Below are positions 35,503 through 46,370 of a DNA stretch of 60,000 nt, piece by piece. Position 1 is the first letter of the stretch. Every line of letters starts with the position of its first letter. The notes under the pieces were generated by a model. The model was given only the letters and a program-made list of their open reading frames with translations, searched no databases and had not been told where the DNA came from. Both the position numbers and the translations under genes were made by a program. This DNA is from Diphasiastrum complanatum (Eukaryota > Streptophyta > Lycopodiopsida > Lycopodiales > Lycopodiaceae): NCBI GenBank assembly GCA_029204225.1, contig CM055100.1, forward strand, positions 30,320,149 to 30,380,148, in the 5' to 3' direction.

Positions 35503-36037
35503 TGTCATGTGCCAAATCTCAAGCAAGTAGCAATTACAAAAGAAGTAAAGCTAATAGCAAGAAAAGTACATAGCATTCAAGATAGCATATCATTAGGAAG
35601 TTAGAAACATGGAGATCACAATGGAATCACATTAGCAATGAAAGAAAGAGTACAATCTGGAAATGGAGCATTGATTCATGTGGATAGGGCACATGAGACC
35701 TAGCAATAGAGATCCCTATGGCTCACATTCACAACGAAGCTAGAAGCTCTCACTTGCAAATGAGCCAAAAGATTCACAAAATGATGTCTCTTGCCTAGTT
35801 ATAGACAGTGCTCTTACTTAACTTAACTTAACTATCTTGAGGGATAGTTATCCCTTGTTAAGTACTATTTAGGCTACATTGGGCCCTTGTTGGCCTATTA
35901 TCCTTATTAATTACTTTGGAGGGCCTAAAGAGGGAACCGCCTTGTTCTTAAGGCTAATAGCTCCTTTTGGGCCTACAAAGCTTACAATGGATATTCTAAT
36001 GTATTGATAAGCACTCATGTACTAGCAGTACATGACA
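35503..36037 (-). mobile_element. 5' LTR (535 bp) of a minus-strand element
   Basis: The ends form an inverted repeat, TGTCATGT and ACATGACA. A diverged copy is at 51765-52216 (shared GGGCACATGAGAC, GGCCTAAAGAG and LTR start TGTCATGTGC). The LTR is inserted in a plus-strand copia RT relic whose sequence resumes at 36038. Confidence 0.75.
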
Positions 36038-36234
36038 CACCCAGAAAATCCTAGAGGATTTCGGGATGTTGAATTGCAAAGGAGCGAATACTCCAATGCT
36101 TGCAAGAACGGTGCTGACACATTGGAAGATTGCAAAACGAATTTTGCAATATCTTCAATTAACAAAGGATTATGGTTTGTGTTATTGTCTTGATGCAGAG
36201 TTTCAGATGATTTCCTACAGTGATGCTAGTCGTG
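36038..36234 (+). pseudogene. Copia RT end and RNase H start, plus strand
   Basis: Directly after the LTR the plus strand encodes HTQKILEDFGMLNCKGANTP and then, after an internal deletion that removes the GSLMY region, THWKIAKRILQYLQLTKDYG and FQMISYSDA, the first RNase H Asp. At about 36235 it fuses in frame to Ty3 gag sequence. Confidence 0.75.
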
Positions 36235-36660
36235 AAGGTCAACGTGATTGGTCACTCTTGAAAGAGTCCTTCATCAAGCAATTCAAACCGGTTCATTTGA
36301 TAGAGAGTCCCTTTGTCAAACTAAGTAATATCAAAATGACAAAGGATGAAAAAGTATGTGACTATATCGAACGATTTAAACGCTTAAAAAGTCAAGTATA
36401 AGAATAACCCATGGAATCAATGCTCATCATCTGGTTTCTAGTTGGACTTTCCAGATGGATCAGACGTGAACTCTGATCTAATGATGAATATACATTCTTA
36501 AAACAACCATGTATGATGCCATCCGTGAAGAAGACGAGGGATCGGACGTTGATGGACCTAGAGAACAACTGTGAAAATCTCAGATGGAGTTACTTATCCA
36601 GTAACACCAACAAAAAATGAAAAAATTTACGAAAGAGTTTCAGAACACCCTGCGGTCTAT
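36235..36660 (+). pseudogene. Ty3/gypsy gag fragment, plus strand
   Basis: In the same open frame as the copia tail, DWSLLKESFIKQFKPVHLIE followed by MTKDEKVCDYIERFKRL matches the retrotransposon gag core (WxxLKxxFxxxF, then VxxYxxRFxxL). The frame stops at 36399-36401; degraded gag sequence continues to the zinc-knuckle region. Confidence 0.72.
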
Positions 36661-36670
36661 ATAAAGTTCC

Positions 36671-37470
36671 ATGCCAAGTCAGCTACCCACTGGCCAGATC
36701 CATCATAGACGTGACAATACCTGGTGCCCTCATTGTAGGGGTGCACACACTGGAAATGAATGCCCATCTTATCAATCGGTACCAGATACCTCTTTGATTA
36801 AATGTGAAATATGTGACTTCATGAACCATTCCTCTTTTTACTGCTACTACAATCCAAGGAACCAGCATCACGACCAAGCAGGAGGTCAATATCAGCCTCC
36901 TAGAAACCAATTTGCTTTACGGAACCCATCACATCAATATCCTCCACAAAAAAATCCCCAAGGTCATATCTAAGAGTTGCCTAGACAACCCAAACACAAA
37001 ACTTAGCCTCAACTGGCACTCTTAGGTCCACCTCCAAGGGGCCATCCAGATGTAGGAGCACAGAGACATCGACCCCATACAGAATCAGCTCAAACCCATA
37101 TTGTCGATCACTCCTATGATTCAACATACCATCAAGATACCACACCCACTTCTGGTAGTTCCGCACACTATCATGAGAATACCTCATGCTCATGCAAATG
37201 AGATGAGTATTTCTAAAATCCACAAACTCCAAGACTACTAGCCATCCAAGATGGCTATGCAATTGCCCAAGGGCCCATAAGCAACAAATGTTTCATCTGT
37301 GGCGAAACGAGACATTTTATGATCGATTGCAAAGTAAAAAACCAATACCATGCCGAATGTCCAAACTGTGTTCAAAAACACAGTTTCAAAGATTGCCCCA
37401 AGCAACTAAACAGAATCCTACTGGCTCAACACATTTCTTCTGAACTTATTAGAGTCCTCACTCAAGGCTA
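36671..37470 (+). pseudogene. Ty3 gag C-terminus with four CCHC knuckles
   Basis: Knuckles in order: CPHCRGAHTGNEC and CEICDFMNHSSFYC (36725-36845), then, after a Pro/Gln-rich part with a stop at 36971-36973, CFICGETRHFMIDC and CPNCVQKHSFKDC (about 37290-37395). Four knuckles is more than usual. The frame ends with an Arg/Leu-rich helix near 37470. Confidence 0.72.
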
Positions 37471-37839
37471 GTGCCAAAACCAACAACAAAGACTAGACAA
37501 ACCTGCTGACAATCCGGGAAGCTCTTTGACAGCTTCCACATTACCACGTGACTACCCAGACCCATGAGTGGAACAACAGTGATACAATGAATTCCAAGAT
37601 GAGTTTCTGTAGGAGGAACAGAACATGGACCGTCCATTATCTACTCTGATCCTCACAAAAGAGTAACCTCTACAGGGACTCGAAGTTTTCTCCGAACTTC
37701 TACAGGAGGCTCAAATCACAATGTCATTCCATAGTGCTATGGAATCTTTCACTGGCCTCTGAAGCTATATCCATAAAAGTTTTCAGCTGCCTATTAGATC
37801 TGCCATGATACAAACTCCGTATGGCCGATCAATGAGTAA

Positions 37840-38130
37840 CTGGCCCTGCAGGTCACTTATCAAATATACTAGTCCGTAGTGCAGGAGTCGAGTTTACCAT
37901 AGATTGTGTTATCCTAGACCTACATGACGATGCACAAACATATAAACTCATTCTTGGTACACCCTGGCTACAAATGGTAGGCGTCGTCCAAGACTGGAAA
38001 CACAGTAAAATAACCTTCGACAACAATGAAAAACGAGTCACTGTTGACTCGGTTGGACACATTAAGCCCGCCAAGGTTTATGATGATTGGTCATCTACAG
38101 CATATGACGAGTCCGATAGTGTTCCAATCT
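37840..38130 (+). pseudogene. Ty3 retropepsin, C-terminal half
   Basis: One frame encodes SNILVRSAGVEFTIDCVILD followed by KLILGTPWLQ and VVQDWKHSKITF, the end of a retropepsin domain (LGxPWL then a Trp-containing strand). The N-terminal DSGA part lies upstream in degraded sequence and is not recognised. Confidence 0.65.
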
Positions 38131-38438
38131 AGCCAAAAGGACACTATACATGATCAACCGATATAATCAATTGGGGTCAAGCACTGGCCACTGTGGACTG
38201 ATGCCGAATAGAAACCACTGCAGAAGACACATATATTCTACCATCTTCTACGGACATAGAGACGCCCATCATTCCATTAATGATAATTGATCCAATTCCT
38301 ATTGCTTGGTGCCCAGGAAAACCTAGTATCTCTGCCGCCTACGTTTCGGAAGAAGGTATTCTCTCCTTGAATGATGAAGTCATGACTGACGACGAACACA
38401 TGCTTATGTATCTCGATAAAAAAAATGCTACGCATCAA

Positions 38439-39016
38439 AATTGATCCCAAAAGAGATTAAGCCGCCAGGGCCTCTGGCTCATGTGCAACTCACGTCCAAA
38501 GTACCCAATACAGTGGCCTATCACCCCAAACCTAAGGTCTGCGAATGGAACATGTATCCAGACGAAGTCTGGGATGCAATAAACGAAGAATTGATTCGAG
38601 AGGCAACTACACCACCTCCTCAACAAACCAAAAAACCTCGGTTACAAAAAAACAAAATTGTCGACACAAAACTAACCGAGAGACAAAAACAAATGCGCAA
38701 AAAGCTTAAGCAACCCATCACTGACCAACAAAAGGACCATCCCTCCGATAAAGCTTCCACATCTGCTAGCACATCCACATCGATGATTCCCAAAGTTCCA
38801 GAGAACTTTGTGGAACCTCCTTTTGACCTACCTAGCAAATTCGAAGATTTCACACTTGATGACGTGGTCATCCATTTTCTGCAACTCCAACGGGAACCTA
38901 CACAAACTTTCCAGTCCTTTGAAGGACCAACAAAGACCATACAGCTCAATCTTAAAGATCCTGATGAGGACATGGATCGTATCATTCATGTCGGAGCCCA
39001 CCTCATAGCAGGTTAG
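38439..39016 (+). pseudogene. Protease-RT linker, charged and partly disordered
   Basis: An open frame of about 190 codons contains WNMYPDEVWDAINEELIREA, a Lys-rich stretch (KLTERQKQMRKKLKQ), a Ser/Thr-rich run, and ends with TKTIQLNLKDPDEDMDRIIH. In Ty3 elements such linkers precede RT, and the final segment resembles the strand before it. It stops at 39014-39016, then RT begins in the following frame. Confidence 0.6.
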
Positions 39017-39588
39017 CTTTTTGATCTGGAGACCTTACTACGCAAATACATGGATGTATTTGTCGGGAATTATACTGAAATGAAGGGGGTCCCACCTGAA
39101 ATAGTGGTCCATACTATTCCATTAGAGGAGAACGCTAAGCCTATTCAGGCTAAGCCTTATCGTTGTAACCCGGTTTACCGTGAATGGATTGACGAAGATA
39201 TTAAGAAGCTCCTCGATGCTAGTTTCATTTATGAAGTCTAGCACACGGATTGGGTATCACCCATCATGGTGGTTCTCAAGAAAAATGGCAAGCTTCATAT
39301 CTATGTTGATCTCAAAAACCTTAATGCAGTTACTAAAAAAGAGCGCTACCATTGCCCTTAACAACACAAATACTCAAGGAAATGGCGAGAGCTGAAGCTT
39401 TCAGCTTCTTAGATGGTTTTAGTGGCTATTTTCTAGTCCAAATAGCCCCTAAGGATAAACACAAGACAACTTTGCCACAAAAAATGACGTTTATGCTTAT
39501 AACGTAATGCCTTTTGGCTTATGCAATGCCCCTTCCACGTTCCACCGCATCATGCAAATGGCGTTCCAAGATTTGGTGCTAGGCAGAT
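39017..39588 (+). pseudogene. Ty3/gypsy reverse transcriptase, N-terminal half
   Basis: RT landmarks appear in order: YMDVFVGNYTEMKGVPPEIV, PIQAKPYRCNPVYREWIDED, WVSPIMVVLKKNGKLHIYVD with LKNLN, EAFSFLDGFSGYFLVQIAP with the first catalytic Asp, and VYAYNVMPFGLCNAPSTFHR. Stops occur near 39239 and 39359, with frame changes. The YxDD box is missing because an LTR-containing segment interrupts at about 39590. Confidence 0.85.
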
Positions 39589-39589
39589 G

Positions 39590-40595
39590 GTGGTCAAACT
39601 ATCGAGGATGGCCAAATAATCAAGGATGACTGAATAGTCAAAGGTGTCCAAACAATAGGGAAAACATTGTCACTAATTCTTTTGTATTTCTGTAGATTGT
39701 CAAAAACCAAGTGTATTTCTGTAGAGTACGTTAGAACAATTAATGAATGGATCTAGATTAGCAGAGAGTCATTTTTTATTGTAAATAAAGATCAATCATG
39801 AGTACAATTTTCATGATCCGATTTCACACGTGTGGAGCCTGTTCCCACGTGTGAAAGAAAGTACTTTTCATATTTGTAAATATCTACTTTGATTTTGTAT
39901 CAATCAAGTCAAGTGTGAACATGATATGACTAGTTTTTAGTCAAGTTGACTAGTCACCTAGAAATTAGCTTATCCTTGCATGTGCATGAGTAAATGCTCC
40001 CGCATGGCAAGTGGATGTTCACACATGTGTATAGAGTTCTAGAAGATAAGAGTTGACCATTTTCCTTAGATTCTATTTTGTAGGGAGCATTCCTATATTC
40101 TAGGAGACTAGCTCTTTGGATTTTAGCCATATTCTAGAAGGTCAACTTTGGATAAGGATGAAGGATGGATCAAATGGATAGATCTGAGTGATGTGACACT
40201 CTTCACACGTGTGAAGACGTGCTGGATTGTACCAGACTCGTGGATGTACTTGATCCATAAAAGGATCATCATTTTGCTAATAAGATTGATGAGACTTTTG
40301 CATTCTACACTTTTGTGAGATTTCTAGTCAATAGAATTGTGATTTTATTGAATGATTGCTATCAAGAACCTATATACTTGTTGTTTTAGGTGCAGGCTGT
40401 ACAGTGGACAATACTCCACACGTGTGAGGCCGCTGTCACTTGTTTATGAAGATTTGATCCATTGCTCTTGCTTAAATCTAAGTGTAGTGAATCTAGATCA
40501 AGATCTAAAGTGTAGAACTTGATAGATCCATTGATTAAGCAACCAATAACTCTCTATGATTGTTAAGTACAATCATTAATGTCCTAAAACTAAAA
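39590..40595 (+). mobile_element. Probable LTR (solo or flank-truncated) with three CACACGTGTG motifs
   Basis: The segment separates Ty3 RT on the left from a copia RNase H relic on the right. It contains CACACGTGTG at 39825, 40204 and 40417 and a near copy at 39845. The phrase GCAGGCTGTACAG before the last motif parallels the reverse complement of the LTR at 14.5 kb (CTACAGGCCGTAC before CACACGTGTG). No coding motif is present. Exact ends were not found. Confidence 0.5.
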
Positions 40596-40600
40596 TTTCT

Positions 40601-40975
40601 TCAATCTGCATATGTATATCCATGAAGTGTATGGATATCGGATGAATCAACATCACCATACCAGATGCAAAGATCAATAGTATCTCGTACATATCTGATT
40701 ACTCTGAAAAGAGCTTTCCAGTGGATCGTACCAGGATTAGCCATATATTGGCTCAAGGAGCTCATGGCGTATGCAAGATCGGCCCTAGTAGAAATTGTTG
40801 CATACGTTAGGGGTCCAATAATTGATTGATATAGATATCCCTTCATTTCGACCTTCTCCTCATTGGGTCTGAGGGCATTTCTCCTTGGATAATTTCAAAC
40901 CTCGGTCCATGAGATTATGTACAAACTTGCAATTCATGAAATTGAATTTCGTCAGCAATTACATCTGATGGGTGA
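40601..40975 (-). pseudogene. Copia RT end and RNase H start (minus), piece of split element
   Basis: Minus strand: MNCKFVHNLMDRGLKLSKEK (about 40940-40880), then IIGPLTYATISTRADLAYAM, QYMANPGTIHWKALFRVIRY and HTLHGYTYAD. These are the RT-RNase H junction of copia. It lines up with the RT N-terminal part at 42.1-42.8 kb, with an LTR-bearing insertion between them. Confidence 0.8.
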
Positions 40976-40979
40976 TATA

Positions 40980-42027
40980 TGTTGGATTTGTGTCCTCTAC
41001 TCTCCCAAATCCCATCTTTAATCTGCCTCCATTCATGCTACATATTTACTCGTGTTGTCGCATAGTCTACATATTAACATGCAAATTCTCACAGGCGATG
41101 AAAGGACGAAAAGCGAAGGCTGACATCACACCCTCTCATGCTCGCCCCATGCAGTTGCGCCAACAGACTGGACAACGATTGCAGCCACCCACAATCTCAC
41201 AAACATCACATCCACCCTGTACTTTCTTCATCTGCACACCTGTAACATTATGTATATATGTACAGAGAGAGAATCAGAGAGAATCATCAAGAGGTCGAGT
41301 ATTGGACGACTCAGTCATGACGAAAGATGAGCAGATGAGAGTGTATGTAAATTAGCATCAGAAGCTTATCAGCTAGATAGACAAAGTAGATGCCCTATGC
41401 ATTGATTCTTTATCATCAAATATAAGGTTTCATTCCTTTACAGATTGAATAAGCTTCATAGGGCATGCAGTTTTGTCCGCTATTGTCTTGTGCTCTACCG
41501 TTTTATTGACATGTATACTTGATATACTTAATCTGATACAGTTCTTTGTTCTGCGTTCAGATCTACGTTAATATTGTTATGCTTATTATTCATTCTGTCT
41601 GATCCTTCTAGTTGCTCTTTTTGGTAATAGACGACTAACATTTAGTCTTGTCTTTCGCAAATGTTTCGCGACTAATTATTAGTCGAGCATTGTCTAGCTG
41701 TTCGCGAATCATTCACGACACATAATTTGTATTTCTATTCACGACAAATTATTCTCCTGGCACTTCATTTATTATGTTTGGCTGTGTAATCCAGAATGAC
41801 CGTGATTTCCATCACTAAAGTTTTGTTCATTCTGATAGGCGTAGTCATGCTTACGGAGAGAGTCGTATAGCTCGTTCCACTGCACACGAATACTTTCTAT
41901 TCGAGTTCATTTCTCGTTTGTGTTTCGTTTCTCGTTCGTGTTCGTCTTACTCCTTTGAGCTAAATTTTTGTTTCTAACATACGACACCTTTCTCAACTCT
42001 CGTTCCTCTCCCTCTCTCTCTCCAACA
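40980..42027 (+). mobile_element. 5' LTR (1048 bp) of a plus-strand copia-like element
   Basis: TGTTGGATTT at the start and CTCCAACA at the end form a terminal inverted repeat (TGTTGGA/TCCAACA), and the end is directly followed by a perfect primer-binding site. Only about 90 bases of interior follow before minus-strand copia RT sequence, so the insertion is a truncated copy. Confidence 0.85.
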
Positions 42028-42039
42028 TGGTATCAGAGC
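42028..42039 (+). other. Primer-binding site (initiator Met tRNA)
   Basis: TGGTATCAGAGC immediately follows the LTR end. This is the standard site of plant copia elements. Confidence 0.9.
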
Positions 42040-42114
42040 TATTTTCATAGCTTGATAAGCATCCGTAGTACAAGACTCTACTAGCCGATAGAGTAATTGT
42101 TTTCTTGTTTTGTA

Positions 42115-42770
42115 TTTTCATACCAGTGAAGCGAATTAAATAGGTACCTCTGTTGACTTATGGTGATATTCTTTGTAGCTATGTCTCTTGAGACTTCCAG
42201 GCAAATAATGTATTTGCCTAGAGTTAGTCATTTCAAATTCCCTCAAAAGTAGGGATTTAGTTTCATGTAAGAATCGATTTGAATTGCTACTGTAATTAAG
42301 GCATCAACATAAAGTGCTACAATAACATAGCTTGAGCGTTTGTACTATATGTATATACGAGAATCTGTAGAGCTAGAAGTGAACTCATTTTGCAACAAGA
42401 AATAATTTATTTTATCAAACCAATCTCTTGGAGTTTGTTTTAAACCATATAGGGCCTTCTACAATTTGTAAACTCTGTGCTCCCGTCCTTGAAGAATATA
42501 TCTTGTAGTTGATAGATGTAAATGTCTCCTTGTACAAATCCATTTTGGAGTGTTGTCTAAACTATAGCTAGCAGGGGTTGATTGATGTTTTATCATTGAA
42601 CTAAACGTCTCAATGTACTCCATTCCATAGGTTTTTTCGTAGGCTTTAAAAACTAGTCTAGTTTTTAATTTGAATATCAATTCATTTAGTTTAAGCCTGA
42701 GCTTGAATATCCATTTTGTGTCAATAATCTTGGAATTCTCAAGAGGATTACATGACTTCAAGTTTTATGC
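42115..42770 (-). pseudogene. Copia RT N-terminal half (minus)
   Basis: The frame from 42761 encodes [40 protein letters not shown] and then, in shifted frames, REHRVYKL, YGLKQTPRDWFDKINYFLL. It is the continuation upstream of the piece at 40.6-40.97 kb. Several shifts and stops are present, including one at the position of the first catalytic Asp region. Confidence 0.8.
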
Positions 42771-44050
42771 TTCATTAGTGAAGTGCATTTAGCTTTCATG
42801 GCATTATGCCAAATTTCTCCATCTGAGTTAGATAGAGCTTTTGCCACTCATGTTGGTTTATCATGAATCATGAATAGTTGAGGAATGAAGCAGTAATGTC
42901 TTTCTCTTGTAGATCTTTTGAGAATGATTGGTTGCTCTAGTGGAGGTGGCTACTCATATTGCATCATTGGAATATTGGTTGTTGGATGAGTAGCATTTAC
43001 AAGTTGTAACCTGTTATAGATAGTTGGAGTTGTTGGGACAAACTCATGCATTGGTTGTTTTTGCATGAAGTAATAGAGTTTCTTTTCCAAGAAGACTATA
43101 TCAAGACTTGCGGAGACCTATATTAAGGCTATGTCATATACTCTAGAAGCTTTATAAAAGGTAGAGTAACCAATAAAAATGCTTTTATAGTTGACATGGT
43201 CAAGTTTCTTTCTTATATCATAGGGGATTTGTAACACAAACAACCAAAAACTCAAAGATGTTTTAAACTTGGCTTGTAGCCCTAATATACTTCAAATGGA
43301 GTTTTGAAATGACATATTTAGTGCTCAAAAAAAAATTTGGTAGATAACAGACAGTAGAATTAGCTTCAATTTAAAATCTCTTAGGTAGTCGAGTATTTGA
43401 TAGCATTGTTCTTGTTGCATGCAAAAGTGTTCAATCATTTTTTTCAGCTATTCCATTCTCCTATGGTGTGTAGTTGGCAATGAACTAATGATGTATGCTG
43501 CAAGAATCAAAATAATCAAACATTTTGTTTGAAATAAATTCTCCCCCACAGTGCGAAATTCATGTCCTTACCATAGTATTATGATGCATGTACAAGATAC
43601 CTCTCATGTTTAAGTGGCCTCAATGTTGATGCCACAATTGGACATTTACAGAACTCTCACTTCTGGATAGTGCATGATCTTTACTCAAGATATATAGATT
43701 TCCTTCTCTATTTGTTGAAAAGATCTCGTTAGACTTCTGGTCTAAGATAGTACATTACTTTGCACTGAATAAAAAAAAAAACTCTTGAATTGTAATTTTG
43801 TTGATAGACAACAGATTCTTAGTCAGTTTAAGTACATAGAGAACATTAGAAATTAACCTTGTAATGCCATTTGGGAATTCGAGTAGATTGGACCCTTGGC
43901 CCTCTACTTTGTGTGAGCTTGTTGAGTCTCCAAAGAAAATGTACTATGAAGCTAAAGCAGTGAGGTTTGTAAAGAAATCCTTGCATGGAGTCATGAGTTG
44001 AGAGGCATTTGAATCAATATACCATTATTGGACATCTCTACTTTGCAAGT
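42771..44050 (-). pseudogene. Copia integrase and protease relic (minus)
   Basis: Read downward from 44050: WYIDSNASQLMTPCKDFF (protease; the usual DSGAS is DSNAS), NVLYVLKLTKNLLSINKI, LWHQHXGHLN (integrase zinc module, one stop), a PxxNGIAEKN motif near 43450, then FWLFVLQIPYDIRKKLDHVN and IFIGYSTFYKASRVYD (integrase C-terminal). Near 42830 WHNAMKAKCTSLMK leads into RT. All frames are broken, but the order is complete. Confidence 0.72.
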
Positions 44051-44840
44051 CTTGTACCATGAGCAACTTTAGGAATTATTGAAAATCTTTTGTTATATGA
44101 GAAGTTTTTTGTCATCGTTGTTGTTGTTACATTTTCTTCTTTGCTTCATTATGCTTGACAATTTGACAATCTTTGATGTCGTGATTGGTTCTCTTGCAAT
44201 ATTTGAAAAATGATACAATCTTGGACTGTTGATGGTACTTGGGTTGATGCTTATGGGTCATATCAGATTGCTCAGTTGTTGTCTTCTCGTCTCTTAAATT
44301 ACTCTTAACGTTGTTTATTAGAAAATAAGACAATGGTCTTGCTATTGGAAGATGGTGAATTCTTTCTTTTTACTTACAACATACTTGCTATCACTTTTTG
44401 TAGTGATAGCTCAAGAGTAGTGCTAAGAAGCAATACTAAATTTTTGTAAGAAGGAGAAAGACTTGATAGGAGTGTCATAGCAACATTTCCATCTGACATT
44501 GTAGCATTGATTGCAGCTAGCTGATTTAGTAGTTATTTGAAATTGTTGAGATCATCACCATTGAAGTTCCTTCACTCATCTGAAAGCTAGGAGTTTATTT
44601 TTTTAAACAAGACAAGTAAATAGTTTCATACAAGCCAAATAGAAAGTCTCATGCTTATTGTGTAGTGGAACAAGTAGCCAGATGGGATATTTGTGAATCT
44701 TTGAAATTTAGGGATATGTTGGCTAGTACTTTGTCATACAATCTTTGTGCAAGATTGTTGTTGGTGACATGACAAACGAAATTTGCAAGCATGAGAGGGA
44801 TTTTTTTTTATATGAAAGTTCAAGGGGGATGGTGCCTCTT
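44051..44840 (-). pseudogene. Copia gag and zinc knuckle relic (minus)
   Basis: The frame 44333-44127 includes FFKYCKRTNHDIKDC, a CCHC knuckle whose first Cys is Phe. Upstream, degraded frames to about 44830 carry gag-like helices (for example LSYDKVLANISLNF). This is the 5' part of the same minus-strand copia as 40.6-44.05 kb. Confidence 0.65.
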
Positions 44841-44861
44841 TGTTGAAGCTCTTTGCTAGAC

Positions 44862-44965
44862 TAGAATCAAGTTGGCACTCTTGATTTGTTGGAGCATCAT
44901 TCACTTATTTTAGTAGAATCAAGTTGGCCCTCTTGATTTGTTGGAACATCATTCACTTATTTTAG
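44862..44965. repeat. 52-bp tandem duplication
   Basis: TAGAATCAAGTTGGC and the following 37 bases occur twice in a row, with two differences. Confidence 0.9.
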
Positions 44966-45149
44966 TAGAAATTTGTGAATATTGTAGGTTTTGGAGATGA
45001 CAATAATACATGTTCTATCGCACTTAAGCATCCACTTAGTAGTGGAATGACAAAGACAATAAGGTATCACATAAACCATATATTGAGGATCTCAATATAG
45101 CGATTTACATTGTTTCTCCAGCTACCCCTATCAACACATCAGATAGAAT

Positions 45150-45790
45150 CATGCACACATTTTTCTCTCATACAAAGTGGTAGTGGATCTAGATGCACTT
45201 AGTGAGTGTGTGAAACACAAGGTTCTTAGCAATGTAAATGCAACTTTGATTATCGCAATGAATTGGAGTTGCATTACCTCGAGGCTCTTTCCATTCAGCT
45301 AGTCATTGTTGAAGCTACATACATTCACATGTAGCATTTGTTGTGGCCCTCTATTTTGCTTCGGTTGATGAGAGAACTACAATTGGTTTCTTTTTGCTAA
45401 GCCATGATATTGCTACTGAATTAGTGAAAATGTGTAACATGTGAATAACTCCGAAGATTGTCAAGCAAATGCTTTATTCTCAAGGTCATGATTGTACATC
45501 CCCTTAAGGTATTGTAGCACCCTCTTAGTTGCATGCTAATGAGATTCTCTTGGATCTCCCTTAAATGGATGTATTATTCCTAGGACATAAGAGATTGTTG
45601 GTATGGTAATAGTATCGTCTGTAAAGTGTATGTCTGATGATAAAAGCTTCATATTTGCTTCCATCAACGTAACAGCAAATTAGCAATCATGCATATTAAA
45701 CCTTTCAAGCAAATCATAGATGTATGTGCTTTGATATAGAAACGTGTCATGTCCTTGTTGTGAAAGTTGTTAAAATCTAGCTAGTTTGCT
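45150..45790 (-). pseudogene. Copia RT end and RNase H relic (minus), another element
   Basis: Minus strand from about 45780: LYQSTYIYDLLERFNMHDC, then HATKRVLQYLKGMYNHDLE near 45500, VAISWLSKKKPIVVLSSTEA near 45390, and PIHCDNQSCIYIAKNLVFH near 45250. The RNase H motifs SSTEA and CDNQS are intact but the frame has stops. No upstream pol was found. Confidence 0.75.
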
Positions 45791-46370
45791 ATGTGCCACA
45801 TGGCATCCATTGTGGTTGACCACGTGTTCCACCTTTTTGTACATAGTTACTTAAAAGGCAATTGGAATCCCTTTGCATGTGTCTGTGGTGGCTGAGTTGA
45901 GCCCCAAACTTGAAGTCCTAATTTGTACGCAAAATTTGAAAAATTTAGTAACAATCTACATGACTCACCTAAATCCAACCACCAAGTAGGTGTGATTCCT
46001 TGATTAGGGGTTTAGATGGTAGATTTAGGTCAAGACCTAATGATGAAAAACCCTAATGCTTATTACGAGCTCATATATTATAATTATAATTTGTATTAGA
46101 TGCAATTTTGAGAGCTATTGACATTGTTTTCCAAGGCTGAGTAGATGCATCAGTTTATGCTTGATTTTTTTTATTTAAATGATAAATTGAATGTTGCTAA
46201 GTTGATTTGATGTCCCACATGTGCTTCAAGTTGCTTTGACATTTTTCCTTGTGATCATAGTGTATTAAAAACAATTGTCAATCTAGCAATCATAGTGAGA
46301 TTGTAGTAAAAATTCGAGGCTAGTCCTTGCTAATTTCATCATATTTAGTAAGTTTTGTGGTGCAAATTTA
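45791..46370. other. No gene recognised; possible LTR or leader of next element
   Basis: AT-rich, no open frame with family motif. It precedes a plus-strand copia gag relic and so may include its LTR, but no ends or primer-binding site were found. Confidence 0.35.

Noticed and set aside
39590-40595. Complete LTR boundaries and target duplication for this segment
   Set aside because: Different elements flank its two sides and no TG..CA pair with matching 5-bp flanks could be fixed by eye.
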